Part shown: one piece after another, positions 44,081 to 53,811 of the stretch
How the letters are laid out: the number at the start of each line of letters is the position of its first letter
Position numbering within the stretch: position 1 is the first letter of the stretch
Origin: Struthio camelus
Lineage: Eukaryota > Chordata > Aves > Struthioniformes > Struthionidae
Length of the DNA: 64,000 nt
Direction of reading: 5' to 3'
Assembly (NCBI RefSeq): GCF_040807025.1
Contig: NC_090981.1
Location: forward strand, 942,501 to 1,006,500
The notes under the pieces: generated by a model
Told to the model about the DNA's origin: nothing
What the model saw: only the letters and a program-made list of their open reading frames with translations
Databases searched by the model: none
Made by a program: the position numbers and the translations under genes

Positions 44081-44371
44081 AGGCATCCTATACTGCTTCA
44101 CTTGCACCACAGTGGGGGGAACTGGTAAATCCACGGGGGGGGTCCCATTTTGGATACCCTCTAATCAAAGTGATGGATTGCAACTGTGGTAACGCAGGAC
44201 TTTTTCCAAAGGAGAACAATCCCTGCAGGGTCTGAATATCTCTGCCCAGTAACATGTCGATCCCCAAGATGTACTCCTGAATCGGTGCTAATAAAACAGG
44301 GGGAGAAAATGTTTTTTTTTTTTGCCAATCGCTAATGTAACTACAACCCCAGGATTGTACAACAATCCTAC
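44081..44371 (-). pseudogene. pro: ERV-C protease C-terminal part and RT start
   Basis: The minus strand holds [28 protein letters not shown] (the retroviral protease GxDxL / GRD signature) and GLFSFGKSPALPQLQSITLI leading into RT. An A/T homopolymer at about 44312-44324 probably breaks the frame. The other half of protease is beyond the CR1 at 46946-47170. Confidence 0.75.
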
Positions 44372-46945
44372 AACAAGGATTAAAGGGCAGGGTAACATGG
44401 GTGACACTGTTGTGGGGGTTTACTACAGGCCACCTGACCAGGAGGAAGACATCGATGAGGCCTTCTACAGACAGCTGGAAGTAGCCTCACGATCACAGGC
44501 CCTGGTTCTCATGGGAGACTTCAACCACACTGACATCTGCTGGGAAGACAGCACAGCTAGGCACAAACAGTCAAAGAGGTTCCTGCAGAGGATTGATGAT
44601 AATTTCTTGACTCAGGTGGTGGAGACGCCAACGAGGAGAGGTGCAATGCTAGACCTTGTACTAACGAACAAAGAAGGTCTAGTTGGAGATGTGAAGGTTG
44701 GGGGCAGCCTTGGCTGCAGTGACCATGAGATGGTGGAGTTCAGGATCCTGAGAGGAGGGAGCAGGGCAATGAGTAGGATCGCGACCCTGGACTTGAGGAG
44801 AGCTAACTTTGGCCTCTTCAGAGACCTACTTAGGGGAATCCCATGGGGTAGGGCCCTAGAAGGAAGAGGGGTCCAAGAAAGCTGGTTAATATTCAAGCAT
44901 CACCTCCTCCAGGCTCAAGATGAGTGCATCCCTCTGAGGAAGAAGTCCAGCAAAGTGGGCAGGAGACCTACATGGATGAGCAAGGAACTCCTGGCAAAAC
45001 TCCAGCAGAAGAAGGAAGTCTACAGAATGTGGAAAAGGGGACAGGCCACTTGGGAGGAATACAGGGACATTGTCAGAGTGTGCAGGGATGCGACGAGGAA
45101 GGCTAAGGCCCATTTGGAATTAAATCTGGCAAGGGATGTCAAGGACAACAAGAAGGGCTTCTTCAAATACATCAATAGCAAAAGGAAGACTAGGGAAAAC
45201 GTGGGCCCACTGCTGAATGGGGCGGGTGCCCTGGTGACGAAGGATACAGAGAAGGCAGAGTTATTGAATGCTGCCTTTGCTTCAGTCTTCACTGCTAAGG
45301 CCAGTTCTCAGGAATTCCAGACCTTGGAGACAAGAGAGGAAGGCTGGAGAAAGGAAGACTCTCCCTTGGTTGAGGAGGATCAGGTTAGAGATCTTTTGTC
45401 CAAACTTGACATCCATAAATCCATGGGCCCCGATGGGCTGCACCCATGAGTGCTGAGGGAGCTGGCGGATGTTATCGCTAGGCCACTCTCCATCATCTTG
45501 GAAAGGTCCTGGAGATCAGGAGAGGTGCCTGAGGACTGGAAGGAAGCCAATGTCACCCCAGTCTTCAAAAAGGGCAAGAAGGAGGAGCCAGGGAACTACA
45601 GGCCTGTCAGCCTCACCTCCATCCCTGGGAAGGTGATGGAACAGCTCCTCCTGAAGGTCATCACTAAGCATGTGGAGGGCAAGAAGGTGATCAGGAGTAG
45701 TCAGCATGGATTCACCAAAGGGAAATCATGCTTGACCACTCTGATAGCCTTCTATGACGGAATGACTGCCTGGGTAGATGAGGGGAGAGCAGTGGATGTT
45801 GTCTCCCTGGACTTCAGCAAGGCTTTTGACACTGTCTCCCATCACATCCTCCTAGGTAAGCTCAGGAAGTGTGGGCTAGATGAGTGGACAGTGAGGTGGA
45901 TTGAGAACTGGCTGGATGGCCGAGCTCAGAGGGTTGTGGTGAATGGCGCAGAGTCAAGTTGGAGGCCTGTGGCTAGTGGTGTCCCCCAGGGGTCAGTCCT
46001 GGGTCCAGTCTTGTTCAATATATTCATCAGTGACCTGGAGGAAGGGACAGAGTGCACCCTCAGCAAGTTTGCTGATGATACTAAACTGGGGGGAGAGGCT
46101 AACACACCAGAAGACTGTGCTGCCATTCAGAGGGACCTGGACAGGCTGGAGAGCTGGGCGGAGAGGAACCTCCTGAAGTTCCACAAAGGCAAGTGCAGGG
46201 TCCTGCACCTGGGGAGGAATAATCCCATGCACCAGTACAGGCTGGGGGTTGACCTGCTGGAAAGCAGCTCTGCACAGAAGGACCTGGGAGTGCTGGTGGA
46301 CAACAAGTTAAACATGAGCCAGCAGTGTGCCCTTGTGGCCAAGAAGGCCAATGGGATCCTGGGGTGCATTAGGCAGAGTGTTGCCAGCAGGTCGAGGGAG
46401 GTGCCCTCTACTCAGCCCTGGTGAGGCCTCACCTGGAGTCCTGTGTCCAGTTCTGGGCTCCCCAGTACAAGAGAGACATGGCACTCCTGGAGAGAGTCCA
46501 GCGGAGGGCTACCAAGATGATTAGAGGGCTGGAGCACCTCTCCTATGAAGAAAGACTGCAAGAGCTGGGCCTGTTCAGCCTGGAGAAGAGAAGACTGAGG
46601 GGGGATCTCATCAACGTGTGCAAGTATCTGAAGGGGGAGTGTCAAGAGGGTGAGGCCAGCCTCTTCTCCGTGGTGCCCAGCAACAGGACAAGAGGCAATG
46701 GGCAGAAACTGAAACACAGGAAGTTCCATCTGAACTTGAGAAAAAACTTCTTCACTGTGAGGGTGACAGAGCATTGGAACAGGTTGCCCAGAGAGGTAGT
46801 GGAGTCTCCTTCCCTGGAGATATTCAAAACCCGTCTGGATGTGATCCTGGGCAATATGCTCTAGGTGACCCTGCTTGAGCAGGGAGGTTGGACTAGATGA
46901 TCTCCAGAGGTCCCTTCCAACCTAAACGATTCTGTGATTCTGTAA
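44372..46945 (+). mobile_element. CR1 LINE inserted in ERV-C protease, endonuclease-RT
   Basis: It starts within the endonuclease at [20 protein letters not shown] and runs through [11 protein letters not shown], the RT and the 3' UTR, which ends GATTCTGTGATTCTGT at 46930-46943. The long frame 44322-45449 stops at a TGA at about 45448, where the copy at 18.0 kb has CGA. The next frame, 45450-46424, contains [11 protein letters not shown] and ends after a small deletion near 46403. Thus one nonsense change and one frame shift separate it from an intact ORF2 remainder. The duplication at its ends is not clear. Confidence 0.93.
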
Positions 46946-47170
46946 CCCGTACTACTGGGGTGGCCGATCCTCCCAACCCACACGTGTGGGTAGTGGCCTT
47001 CCCCGGAGCTACCACGCGATGTAATGCGGAAACTTCTGCCCCAGTATCTACTAAAGCCAGCACAGCAATTTCTCCTCCAGAGCGGCAGCGAATTCGCAGG
47101 GGTACATAAGGATGTCGGTCCCCCCAATGGTAAGCCGCAACTGGCGCTTGTATTGCGGGGGACCCACCTC
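46946..47170 (-). pseudogene. pro: ERV-C protease, active-site half
   Basis: The minus strand reads IAVLALVDTGAEVSALHRVV, with the aspartic protease DTGA at about 47034-47048. TCGLGGSATPVVRV at the flap region runs up to the CR1 junction. It lies directly after the gag stop in a different frame, as is usual for a frameshift- or readthrough-expressed protease. The protease cleaves Gag-Pol during maturation. Confidence 0.85.
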
Positions 47171-47174
47171 CCCC

Positions 47175-48661
47175 TCATTGTCTTTTGGCTGGCGGTTTCC
47201 ACGCTGTGGCTGGGGCGGGTGGGGCGGTAGGCTGTGTCCGGTATTGCTGATTCGCAGGTAGCCGCTGCCACCGCTTAAATAAGTCAGCAGTAGAAAGACT
47301 GTTTATCTCATCACGTAATACCCCTGCCTGCAGCAAATCAGTCCACATCTGCCTCCTCGGTCCCTTTCCACTCAATTTAATAGTCCATGCCAATTTTCTC
47401 GCCTTGGAATTCCAAGCTGCTCTCACTTCCTTAGTATCTGGTCCACCAACAAGTGCCAAATCCCTTATATTGTTTACCAAAGCCCCTACTGTCCCAGTTG
47501 CAGGCATTACTGTGCCAAGTAGTAACGGCTTTGAGGCACTTGGAGCCCCCCTTAATAATTGGGTTTTCATCTGCCGCGTTATTTCCACACCTTCCGATCT
47601 GTCTCCATCTCCTAACCCAATTGCTACCCCGAGCTGCCACAATGCGTTGATCCCTTCCTCAAAAGTACACCATGCTCCCACTGTAGCGGCTAATTCACCT
47701 GTGGATGGGTAAGCACCCACCACAGCAGTGCATAACCATTGACATAATGTTGGAGCTTCAATAACATTCCCTGCCCCATCCTGCGCAGACGTTAATTGGG
47801 TAAGATAATACTGTACTTGAGCATCAGTTGATAAGGGGCTCATTAAATTCAGCTCCTCTCTTAAGAGTAAGCTATCCAGTGCCTGCATCCCATGCCCTCA
47901 CTAACCAGGCTAACAAAGACTCCCTGGGCTGCTGCTGGAAAGTAGTTAAACATTCACACAATTCCTTCAAGGTATATGTCCTAGAGTGCTCCACTGTATT
48001 CCCATCTACTTGCCTCTCCCGCTTCAATTGCGCAAGAGGTCGGACCTGGGGAGTAGCTGGTTCTCCTTCTAATCCAAATTCAACCTCCGAGTCAGATGAA
48101 GTACTCCAAATATTACCATCCCACTCCTCAGGGTCCCAGGAGGGTCTAGTTATCATTGCTCTCACCTGGACAACTGTAGCTGGGGCTTTACCATAGCACG
48201 CACGGCATTTGTTAGCCACTCATCAAGCCAATCGCTCTACCCTGTGGGTTAATTCCTGACCCTTTTCAGGTTGGGTTGTAATCAACTCCTGTGCTACCAC
48301 CTTCGCATCATGCAAATCCCCATTCTCCTTCTCCAGATCTTTTACTCATTGCTGCAAAGACGATGCCTCATTATCTAAGGCTCGAATGCCCATCAACAGT
48401 GCCCACCTTAATTGTCCGGCTAGTTTCCGAGCTGCTTCAGAAGCAGCGCAGAGGGGCATAGCCTGTAAAGCGGATTCAACTGCCTTTGCGGTAACATTTT
48501 CCCCCTGTGCCAACTCTGGCCAGTCCTCGGGGACTGCCAGAGTGGCAAGCAGGGCAGCTACTGGCCCCCACCGCTCAGTCTGGGGCCATCCTGGCAGCTG
48601 CAGGCGAGCAGCCCCTCCTTGGCTCTCGCCCTCCCCCTTGGCTCTCCTCGGCCACAGCATT
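47175..48661 (-). pseudogene. gag: ERV-C gag
   Basis: Three minus-strand segments: 48661-48346 (MLWPRRAKGEGESQGGAARL... matrix-like, stop at its end), 48219-47872 and 47888-47175. The second has PEEWDGNIWSTSSDSEVEFG then TFQQQPRESLLAWLVRAWD. The third (237 codons) has capsid-like helices with WCTFEEGINALWQLGVAIGL and ends in a Pro-rich tail before protease. WDGNIW and QQPRE-LL recur in ERV-B gag (WDGNIWDPDEPPSSESDPER, QQPREGLLERLLRL), which shows common ancestry. No zinc knuckle is seen, consistent with class III/spuma-like Gag. One stop and frame changes near 48340-48220 and 47880 disable it. Confidence 0.8.
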
Positions 48662-48670
48662 GTCGTTTGT

Positions 48671-48688
48671 CTCCTGCCGACCACGCCA
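48671..48688 (-). promoter_or_regulatory. ERV-C primer-binding site, tRNA-Ser type
   Basis: Two bases inside the 5' LTR the minus strand reads TGGCGTGGTCGGCAGGAG. It is complementary to the tRNA-Ser(AGA) 3' end (ideal TGGCGTAGTCGGCAGGAT) with two mismatches. Confidence 0.78.
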
Positions 48689-48690
48689 AC

Positions 48691-49089
48691 TGTAAGGGTA
48701 AGGCGGGGGCACCGCCTGGACTCCCGGCAGGGGCAGATACACAAACACAAGGCACACTAGGGTCGATACTGAGCGTTTATTACCTCGGCGTCTGAGCAGG
48801 GGTTCCCCAGCGATTTCCCGATCAAGGCAATAATGGAGCGGGAGAGTCCATGGCAAGGAACGCTGAGGGGGGCACTGTGTGAGGTTTTTATGGACTACAC
48901 ACATGCACAGCAAGCATATTGAGCTCATCGCTGCTTCCAATTCAAAGCCCAGGTGCAGTGCCACACTGGCACGGGCTCAGCCGCATGACTATGGGTCAGC
49001 ATGTCCTGTAGATGCTCCTTTTCCCATGGAACGGTCTGGCTAGCTTCCATCGCCTATCTCCTCCACATTCTTCTGCATTTTCCCATACA
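48691..49089 (-). mobile_element. 5' LTR of ERV-C
   Basis: On the minus strand it begins TGTATGGGAAAATGC at 49089 and ends CCCTTACA at 48691, with a length of 399 bases. It pairs with 38415-38835 and is followed by the 5-bp duplication ATCTG at 49090-49094. A TATA-like CATAAAAACC and an AATAAA signal are in the same relative places as in the 3' LTR. Confidence 0.92.
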
Positions 49090-49094
49090 ATCTG
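49090..49094. other. ERV-C target-site duplication, right (ATCTG)
   Basis: Exact repeat of 38410-38414. Confidence 0.9.
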
Positions 49095-49239
49095 TTTATG
49101 GTCTCATTTAAGGAATCTGGGTAACTCATGTTGGTAATGAGCCAGAGAGGCTCTGACCTACATATTACTGTTTCCAGCATGTGAAAAGTCATTATCAACT
49201 CTTGTATGATCAGCATCTTATGTGATTCTCTGAGCCACA

Positions 49240-49903
49240 TAGGAGCACCCAGAGGAAGTGGCGAGTGATAGTAGTGGGTGACTCCCTGCTGCAGGGGACA
49301 GAGGCACCCATCTGCCAACCTGACCTCCTGTCTAGAGAGCTTTGCTGCCTGCTGGGGGCTCGGGTCTGGGATGTCGTGGGGAGACTGCCGAGGCTTGTCC
49401 ATCCTGCTGACTATTACCCCCTGCTGCTCTTCCACGTGGGCACCAATGATATTGCCAAGGGTAACTTGAGAATTATCAAATGTGACTACAGAGCTCTGGG
49501 GGCAGTGGTCAGGGGTATGGGGGCCCAGGTGGTTTTCTCCTCGATCCTGCCAGTGAGGGGAAAAGGTGTGAGGAGGGGTGGATGGATACTGCAAGTCAAC
49601 AATTGGCTGTGCAGCTGGTGTTGGCAACAGAGTTTTGGTTTCTATGACCATTGGACCCTCTTTGAGGATCGACATCTTCTTGGGAGAGATGGGATCCAAC
49701 TCACTAAGCAGGGCACAAGAATCTTGGCCAAAAGGCTGGCCAACCTGGTAAGGAGGGATTTAAAGTAGGAAAGATGGAGGAAGGGGAGAGTTACAGAGAC
49801 CATGCAATCAGCAAAAGAGGGCTTAAGTTGGGGTACCTTAAGCATTTGCATGCAGGCAAGGAAGTTCCTACAAGACAAGACTATGGGGAAACCTCTTGCA
49901 CCC
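49240..49903 (+). mobile_element. CR1 LINE, ORF1 C-terminal esterase domain
   Basis: The open frame at 49265-49768 carries MIVVGDSLLQGTEAPICQPD (SGNH nucleophile Ser), FHVGTNDIAKGN (GxND) and DGIQLTKQGTRI. In the last block the usual catalytic His of DGxH is Gln. After the ORF1 stop the ORF1/ORF2 spacer follows as at 2790-2900. It is cut off exactly by the ERV-B 5' LTR, and the right half of the CR1 is not found beyond ERV-B. Confidence 0.85.
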
Positions 49904-50315
49904 TGTAGTGAGAACACCTGTGGAATATCTGGTGAGGAGTCAGTGACTGGCACAGTACATGGTAGTAGGCCCAGCGTGTGAAAGTACACACTGACCGAAT
50001 TCCCATCAGGGCCAGGCATGCATATTCTGTTTTATCAACAATGTCTAGCTGCTTCCCAGCTGGTAGCTACCCAAGGTTAGCACAGCTGAGATAAGGAAAC
50101 AGTTCTAGTAGATCTAAGGGGGCCCTTGGGAGTCCCGCCTGGGTGTCTGACTCCTGTGTCCAGCAGCCTCCTGTCAGCGACCCCTCCTCGTGGTTCCCAG
50201 GGCTCCCTGTGCAGCTTGGAGTTCAAGCCCTTTACTTTCCTGTTTAACCCCTCATGAACCTTGAGTGTCTCTCTACACTGGCATCCGACCCTCTCTTGCC
50301 TGCCTTGCGGTCATG
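49904..50315 (+). mobile_element. 5' LTR of ERV-B
   Basis: It starts TGTAGTGAGAACACC, like ERV-A, and ends GCGGTCATG (a change from TCACA). It is followed by a primer site. The first ~170 bases are almost identical to ERV-A 7262-7430. Confidence 0.9.
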
Positions 50316-50317
50316 TT

Positions 50318-50335
50318 TGGTGTAGTCAGCAGGAT
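50318..50335 (+). promoter_or_regulatory. ERV-B primer-binding site, tRNA-Ser type
   Basis: TGGTGTAGTCAGCAGGAT differs from the ideal tRNA-Ser(AGA) complement by two transitions, both explained by CpG decay. Confidence 0.78.
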
Positions 50336-50431
50336 ACTGGTGTGGCGATGCCTCTTTGGGGGCAAGAGGACCAGGGGGAGGTGGGGAGCCACAATCCCGG
50401 GTGGCCTACTACGGGTCAGTGGGCACCCATG

Positions 50432-51850
50432 GCTCACGAGCTAGCAGTGGGGGTTGCCCCCGCAGCATGGCTGGAGCTGGAGAGTGAGCCGGGGGTATCC
50501 CCACAGAGGTTAGTGGGGCTGGTCTCCAAGCTCCGGCTGGAAAAAGCAGGGCTGGAGACACAAAAGGCAGCAGGAGATCTGGGGTGGATCTTACTGACTG
50601 TGCTCCGCACCCTTGGACAAGGCGTTGCTGACACAGCACCAGTGAAATGGGCAGGTGGAAAGTGATCTTGAAGCCACTAAGGAGGCTTGCCAACTGTCCC
50701 AAGAGGTTGCAACTGCAACCGTGGATCGAGCTGAGAAGCTGGAGCACTGGTTTGCTGTTTTGGCCACCTGCATTGCAAATCGCCGGCGGCGACAGGGGGG
50801 CGGCGAGATGTCCGTCCCCGGCGGTGCGGGCACTGGTGCGAAAAGCCGATGGGGATCCGGAAACTTGGGACGGCAATATCTGGGACCCCGACGAGCCCCC
50901 CAGCTCGGAGTCGGACCCCGAGCGTGAGGGGGAGGCAGCTGCCCGGCCGGTGGCAGCGCAGCCGCCTACCGGACCGAGCGCGGCCAGCCTGCAAGGGACC
51001 GCAACTGCTCGCGATTTTAAAGCGTCGGAGCTGCAGGATGTGCAGGGGCGCTACCGGCAGCAGCCCCGTGAAGGGTTGTTAGAGCGGCTGTTGAGGCTGT
51101 GCGACGATGGGCCAGAGGCGGTTCATTGTACTAGAGGGGAGCTCGATGCGACGGGGGCCCTGCCCCAGGATCCCAGGCTGCGCGGCACCCTCCGTCCCCC
51201 GCAGCAGCAAAGCCGAAGCGTTTCCCCCTCCCTAGTGGAGCGGGTGCTGGGCGCGGCGCGGTTAACCTGGCCGGCTGCCGCGGACGTCGATGACGGGCTC
51301 ACCGGGTGGACTGCTATCGCGGCAGGAATGAACCGGCTGCGGCAATCAGGAATGCTGTCCGGAACGTATTCCCCCGCGTTTACCGGATCCGATCCCCGTG
51401 AGCAAAACCATCCGGACTAAGATGCTGCGAACCGGCCCGCCCATCTTAAAGCGATGGTGCTGCCTGTGGGTGGTGGGGGAAGTCGCAGCGCTGCCATCTC
51501 AGTTGGCAGAGGCGTCCTCTGTTAGCAGCGGTGGGAAGCCGGGACACAGGCGGGTCAACGTGAAGCGGGCAGAAAGGGCGAGTCGCGGCACTATGTTCCG
51601 AGAGCTGCTGCAAGCGGCCATGCCATGGCGGGAGGCGGACGGCGAACCCAGCGCAGAGCTGCTCGAGCGGTGGCTGCAGCTGCAGCCGGAGCAGCGCACA
51701 CCGCCCCCGGGGGTGGGGGCGCGCGGCGAGCAGCCTGGAGAGCGCCGGGGGGGACCCACAACACCCACTGCCCTGCCAGCAGCGTGCACAGAGTGGCACA
51801 AACAGGGGCCAGGCAGCATTGCCCCTGTTGTACTGGCTCAGCTCCGCAAC
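50432..51850 (+). pseudogene. gag: ERV-B gag
   Basis: The N-terminus MAHELAVGVAPAAWLELESE starts at about 50432 and stays open to 50665. A second frame (50647-51420, 257 codons) carries ADGDPETWDGNIWDPDEPPS and QQPREGLLERLLRLCDDGPE. A third (51398-51934) has AERASRGTMFRELLQAAMPW and LLERWLQLQPEQR. The same order is seen in ERV-C gag. From 50760 to 51740 the sequence is strikingly GC- and CpG-rich, unlike the rest of ERV-B and unlike ERV-C gag. Near 51850 it runs directly into integrase, so protease, RT and RNase H are deleted. Confidence 0.75.
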
Positions 51851-51859
51851 AGTTGCGGA

Positions 51860-52420
51860 CCAAAAAGCGTTACATCTGCAGAGGGCAAAAGCCTGGGGAG
51901 GGGTGGCAAATTGATTCTATCGGACCCTTACTAGAGAGCCAGCGGCACAGATATGTCCTGACCGCTGTAGGTACCTGCTCTGGTCTATTGTACACCCACT
52001 CTTGCTCCGCACGTACCCAGGCTCACACCATGAAGGCATTAGAAGACTTGACTGGGTTATATGGTTCCCTGGTGGAGATCCAAAGTGACCAGGGCACTCG
52101 TTTTACAGGGAAGGGCATTCAAAACTGGGCCGAGGATTGAGGAATAGCCTGGACATATAACATATCCTACCATCCATAAGGTGCAGAATTGATAGAACAA
52201 ATGACCGGGCTGCTCAAAGAGCAGCTGCACAAATTGTCCCCTGCTGGTACCCTCACGGGTTGGAGCAAAAACATTTGTCAGGCAACTGCCTGCCTCAATG
52301 ACCGCCCACTGCATGGCTCTACCCCATATGCTCGTTTCAAAGGGGAGTCCATCGAGCAGCCGCGTGTGCTTAGAGTGCAACGGCTGCAGCCCCAAGCCTG
52401 TCTCCCTGTGCGAGCCACGC
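51860..52420 (+). pseudogene. pol: ERV-B integrase core
   Basis: One frame (51625-52140 and on) contains GWQIDSIGPLLESQRHRYVL (first Asp), VEIQSDQGTRFTGKGIQNWA (second Asp), and after a TGA at 52138 and a TAA near 52180 ELIEQMTGLLKEQL (Glu). It is joined upstream to gag sequence, and the zinc-binding domain is missing. Confidence 0.82.
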
Positions 52421-52750
52421 CTGGGAGTGCAGGGTTGGATCTGCGATTGCCACACAAAGAAATAACCCTAGAACTGGATAGCTGTCATCTTCTGAGTATG
52501 GGGTTGGCCGTCGCCATACCTCAAGAGTATTGCAGTCACTTGGTGCCCTGTAATAGTTTAGGTCTCCAGGGGGGTGGACATTGTTGCAGGGGTCATTGAC
52601 TCGATCTACCTTGAGGAGGTGAAGCTTGCAATCCACTACACCAGATCCCAACCCCTGCAATGTACACAGGGAGACCAAAAAGCCCAATTGACATGTGAGC
52701 GGATAGGGGTCCCCACTATCCGGGAAGTAGATCCCTTGCAGCCCACTCAG
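52421..52750 (+). pseudogene. ERV-B dUTPase
   Basis: It follows integrase in the pol frame with dUTPase motifs in order. Motif 1 is ATPGSAGLDLRLP, then MGLAVAIPQEYCSHLVP. After a frame change near 52575 there is GVIDSIYLEEVKLAI (motif 3) and CTQGDQKAQLTCERIG (motif 4), then PGGFGSTG (motif 5) at about 52750-52775. The PRSGLA motif 2 is degraded to PCNSLG. dUTPase lowers dUTP to limit uracil in viral DNA. Position after integrase is characteristic of ERV-L type class III elements. Confidence 0.85.
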
Positions 52751-52775
52751 CAACCTGGCGGTTTCGGGTCTACAG

Positions 52776-52993
52776 GGCATGCTGTGTGGGTGCATGATCC
52801 GACTAAACCCGAACAGTCGGAAGGGGAAATCATTGCTGATGGGCCAGGAGACACCCACCTGGTACTAATCAAAGGGGAAAGTGTCCCAGTCCATGTCCCC
52901 TCTAGGAGACTCTTGTTCAGAGAACTGAGACCTGACGAATATGTCAAGTGCAGCCACAACATTGCTGCTCTCCGTCTGATCCCTGTACACTGA
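52776..52993 (+). pseudogene. pol: ERV-B integrase-like C-terminal tail
   Basis: The frame continues from the dUTPase: AVWVHDPTKPEQSEGEIIAD, then VLIKGESVPVHVPSRRLLFR, ending at a TGA at 52991. The VWV...G..V...(V/L)P..RL pattern resembles an SH3-like integrase C-terminal domain. This would place the dUTPase between the integrase core and its tail. The ERV-C tail (VWILTPQ...FYLPINRL) is its counterpart. Confidence 0.55.
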
Positions 52994-53380
52994 GGGCAGT
53001 TGGGACACCGACGGAACTGCGGTGAGCACATTGAACCCAACATCCACAAGGTTATGAGTCTACTCCAAGGACTACTCAATGTCAAATACAAAGAATCAGC
53101 GCAGGACAGCCCATGGCAGTGACTGTCATCATGGCTGTCTGATTAGGACTATGGGGAAAATGTATTATGCTCCTGGTTTTCGGGGCTGATTAGTTTGTGT
53201 GCATGCATGTTATAATTTTATATACATATATATATACACATGTGTGTGTGTGTGTGTATGTATATCTTCACTATGATTTAGTTGCTTGTACACTTTATCC
53301 ATTAGTTAGGCTAATACCGGAAAGGCATGTCTGAACCTTGTCCACACACTGGTGGCACCAACACCACATCTCTGTCAGTC
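52994..53380 (+). pseudogene. env: ERV-B env TM-end remnant
   Basis: A broken frame includes KESAQDSPWQ and then a hydrophobic segment, matching ERV-A 10611-10952. A TA/TG microsatellite lies at 53221-53266. The SU and most of TM are missing at the same place as in ERV-A, so the deletion predates both copies. Confidence 0.45.
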
Positions 53381-53391
53381 AGGGGGTGGAG
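53381..53391 (+). promoter_or_regulatory. Polypurine tract of ERV-B
   Basis: AGGGGGTGGAG abuts the 3' LTR; identical to ERV-A. Confidence 0.8.
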
Positions 53392-53811
53392 TGTAATGAG
53401 CACACCTGCAGAAGAGCTGGTGAGGAGTCAGGTGACTGATAGCAGACCCAGAGTGTGCTCTCTGCACACTGACCGAATTCCCATCAGGGCCAGGCATGCA
53501 TATTCCGTTTTGTCAACAATGTCTAGCTGCTTCCCAGACAGTAGTTTCTCAAGGTTAGCACAGGTGAGATAAGGAAATAGTTTTAGTAAATAAAAGGGAG
53601 CCCTTGGGATACACAGGGAGAGTCCCACCTGGGTGTCCGACTCAAGCGTCCAGCAGCTTCCTGTCGGCGACCCCTCCTCGTGGTTCCCAGGGCTCCCTGT
53701 GCAGCTTGGAGTGCAAGTCCTTTATTAAATCTATCCTGTTTAACCCCTCATGAACTTTGAGTGTTTCTCTCTGCCAGTATCTGACCCTCTCTTGCCTGCC
53801 TTGCTGTCACA
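53392..53811 (+). mobile_element. 3' LTR of ERV-B
   Basis: It starts TGTAATGAGCACACCTG and ends CTTGCTGTCACA. It shares AGCACACCTGCAGAAGAGCT with the ERV-A 3' LTR, in contrast to AGAACACCTGTGGAATATCT in both 5' LTRs. The base after it (GTGTGG) does not repeat the 5' flank (GCACCC). Confidence 0.9.
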
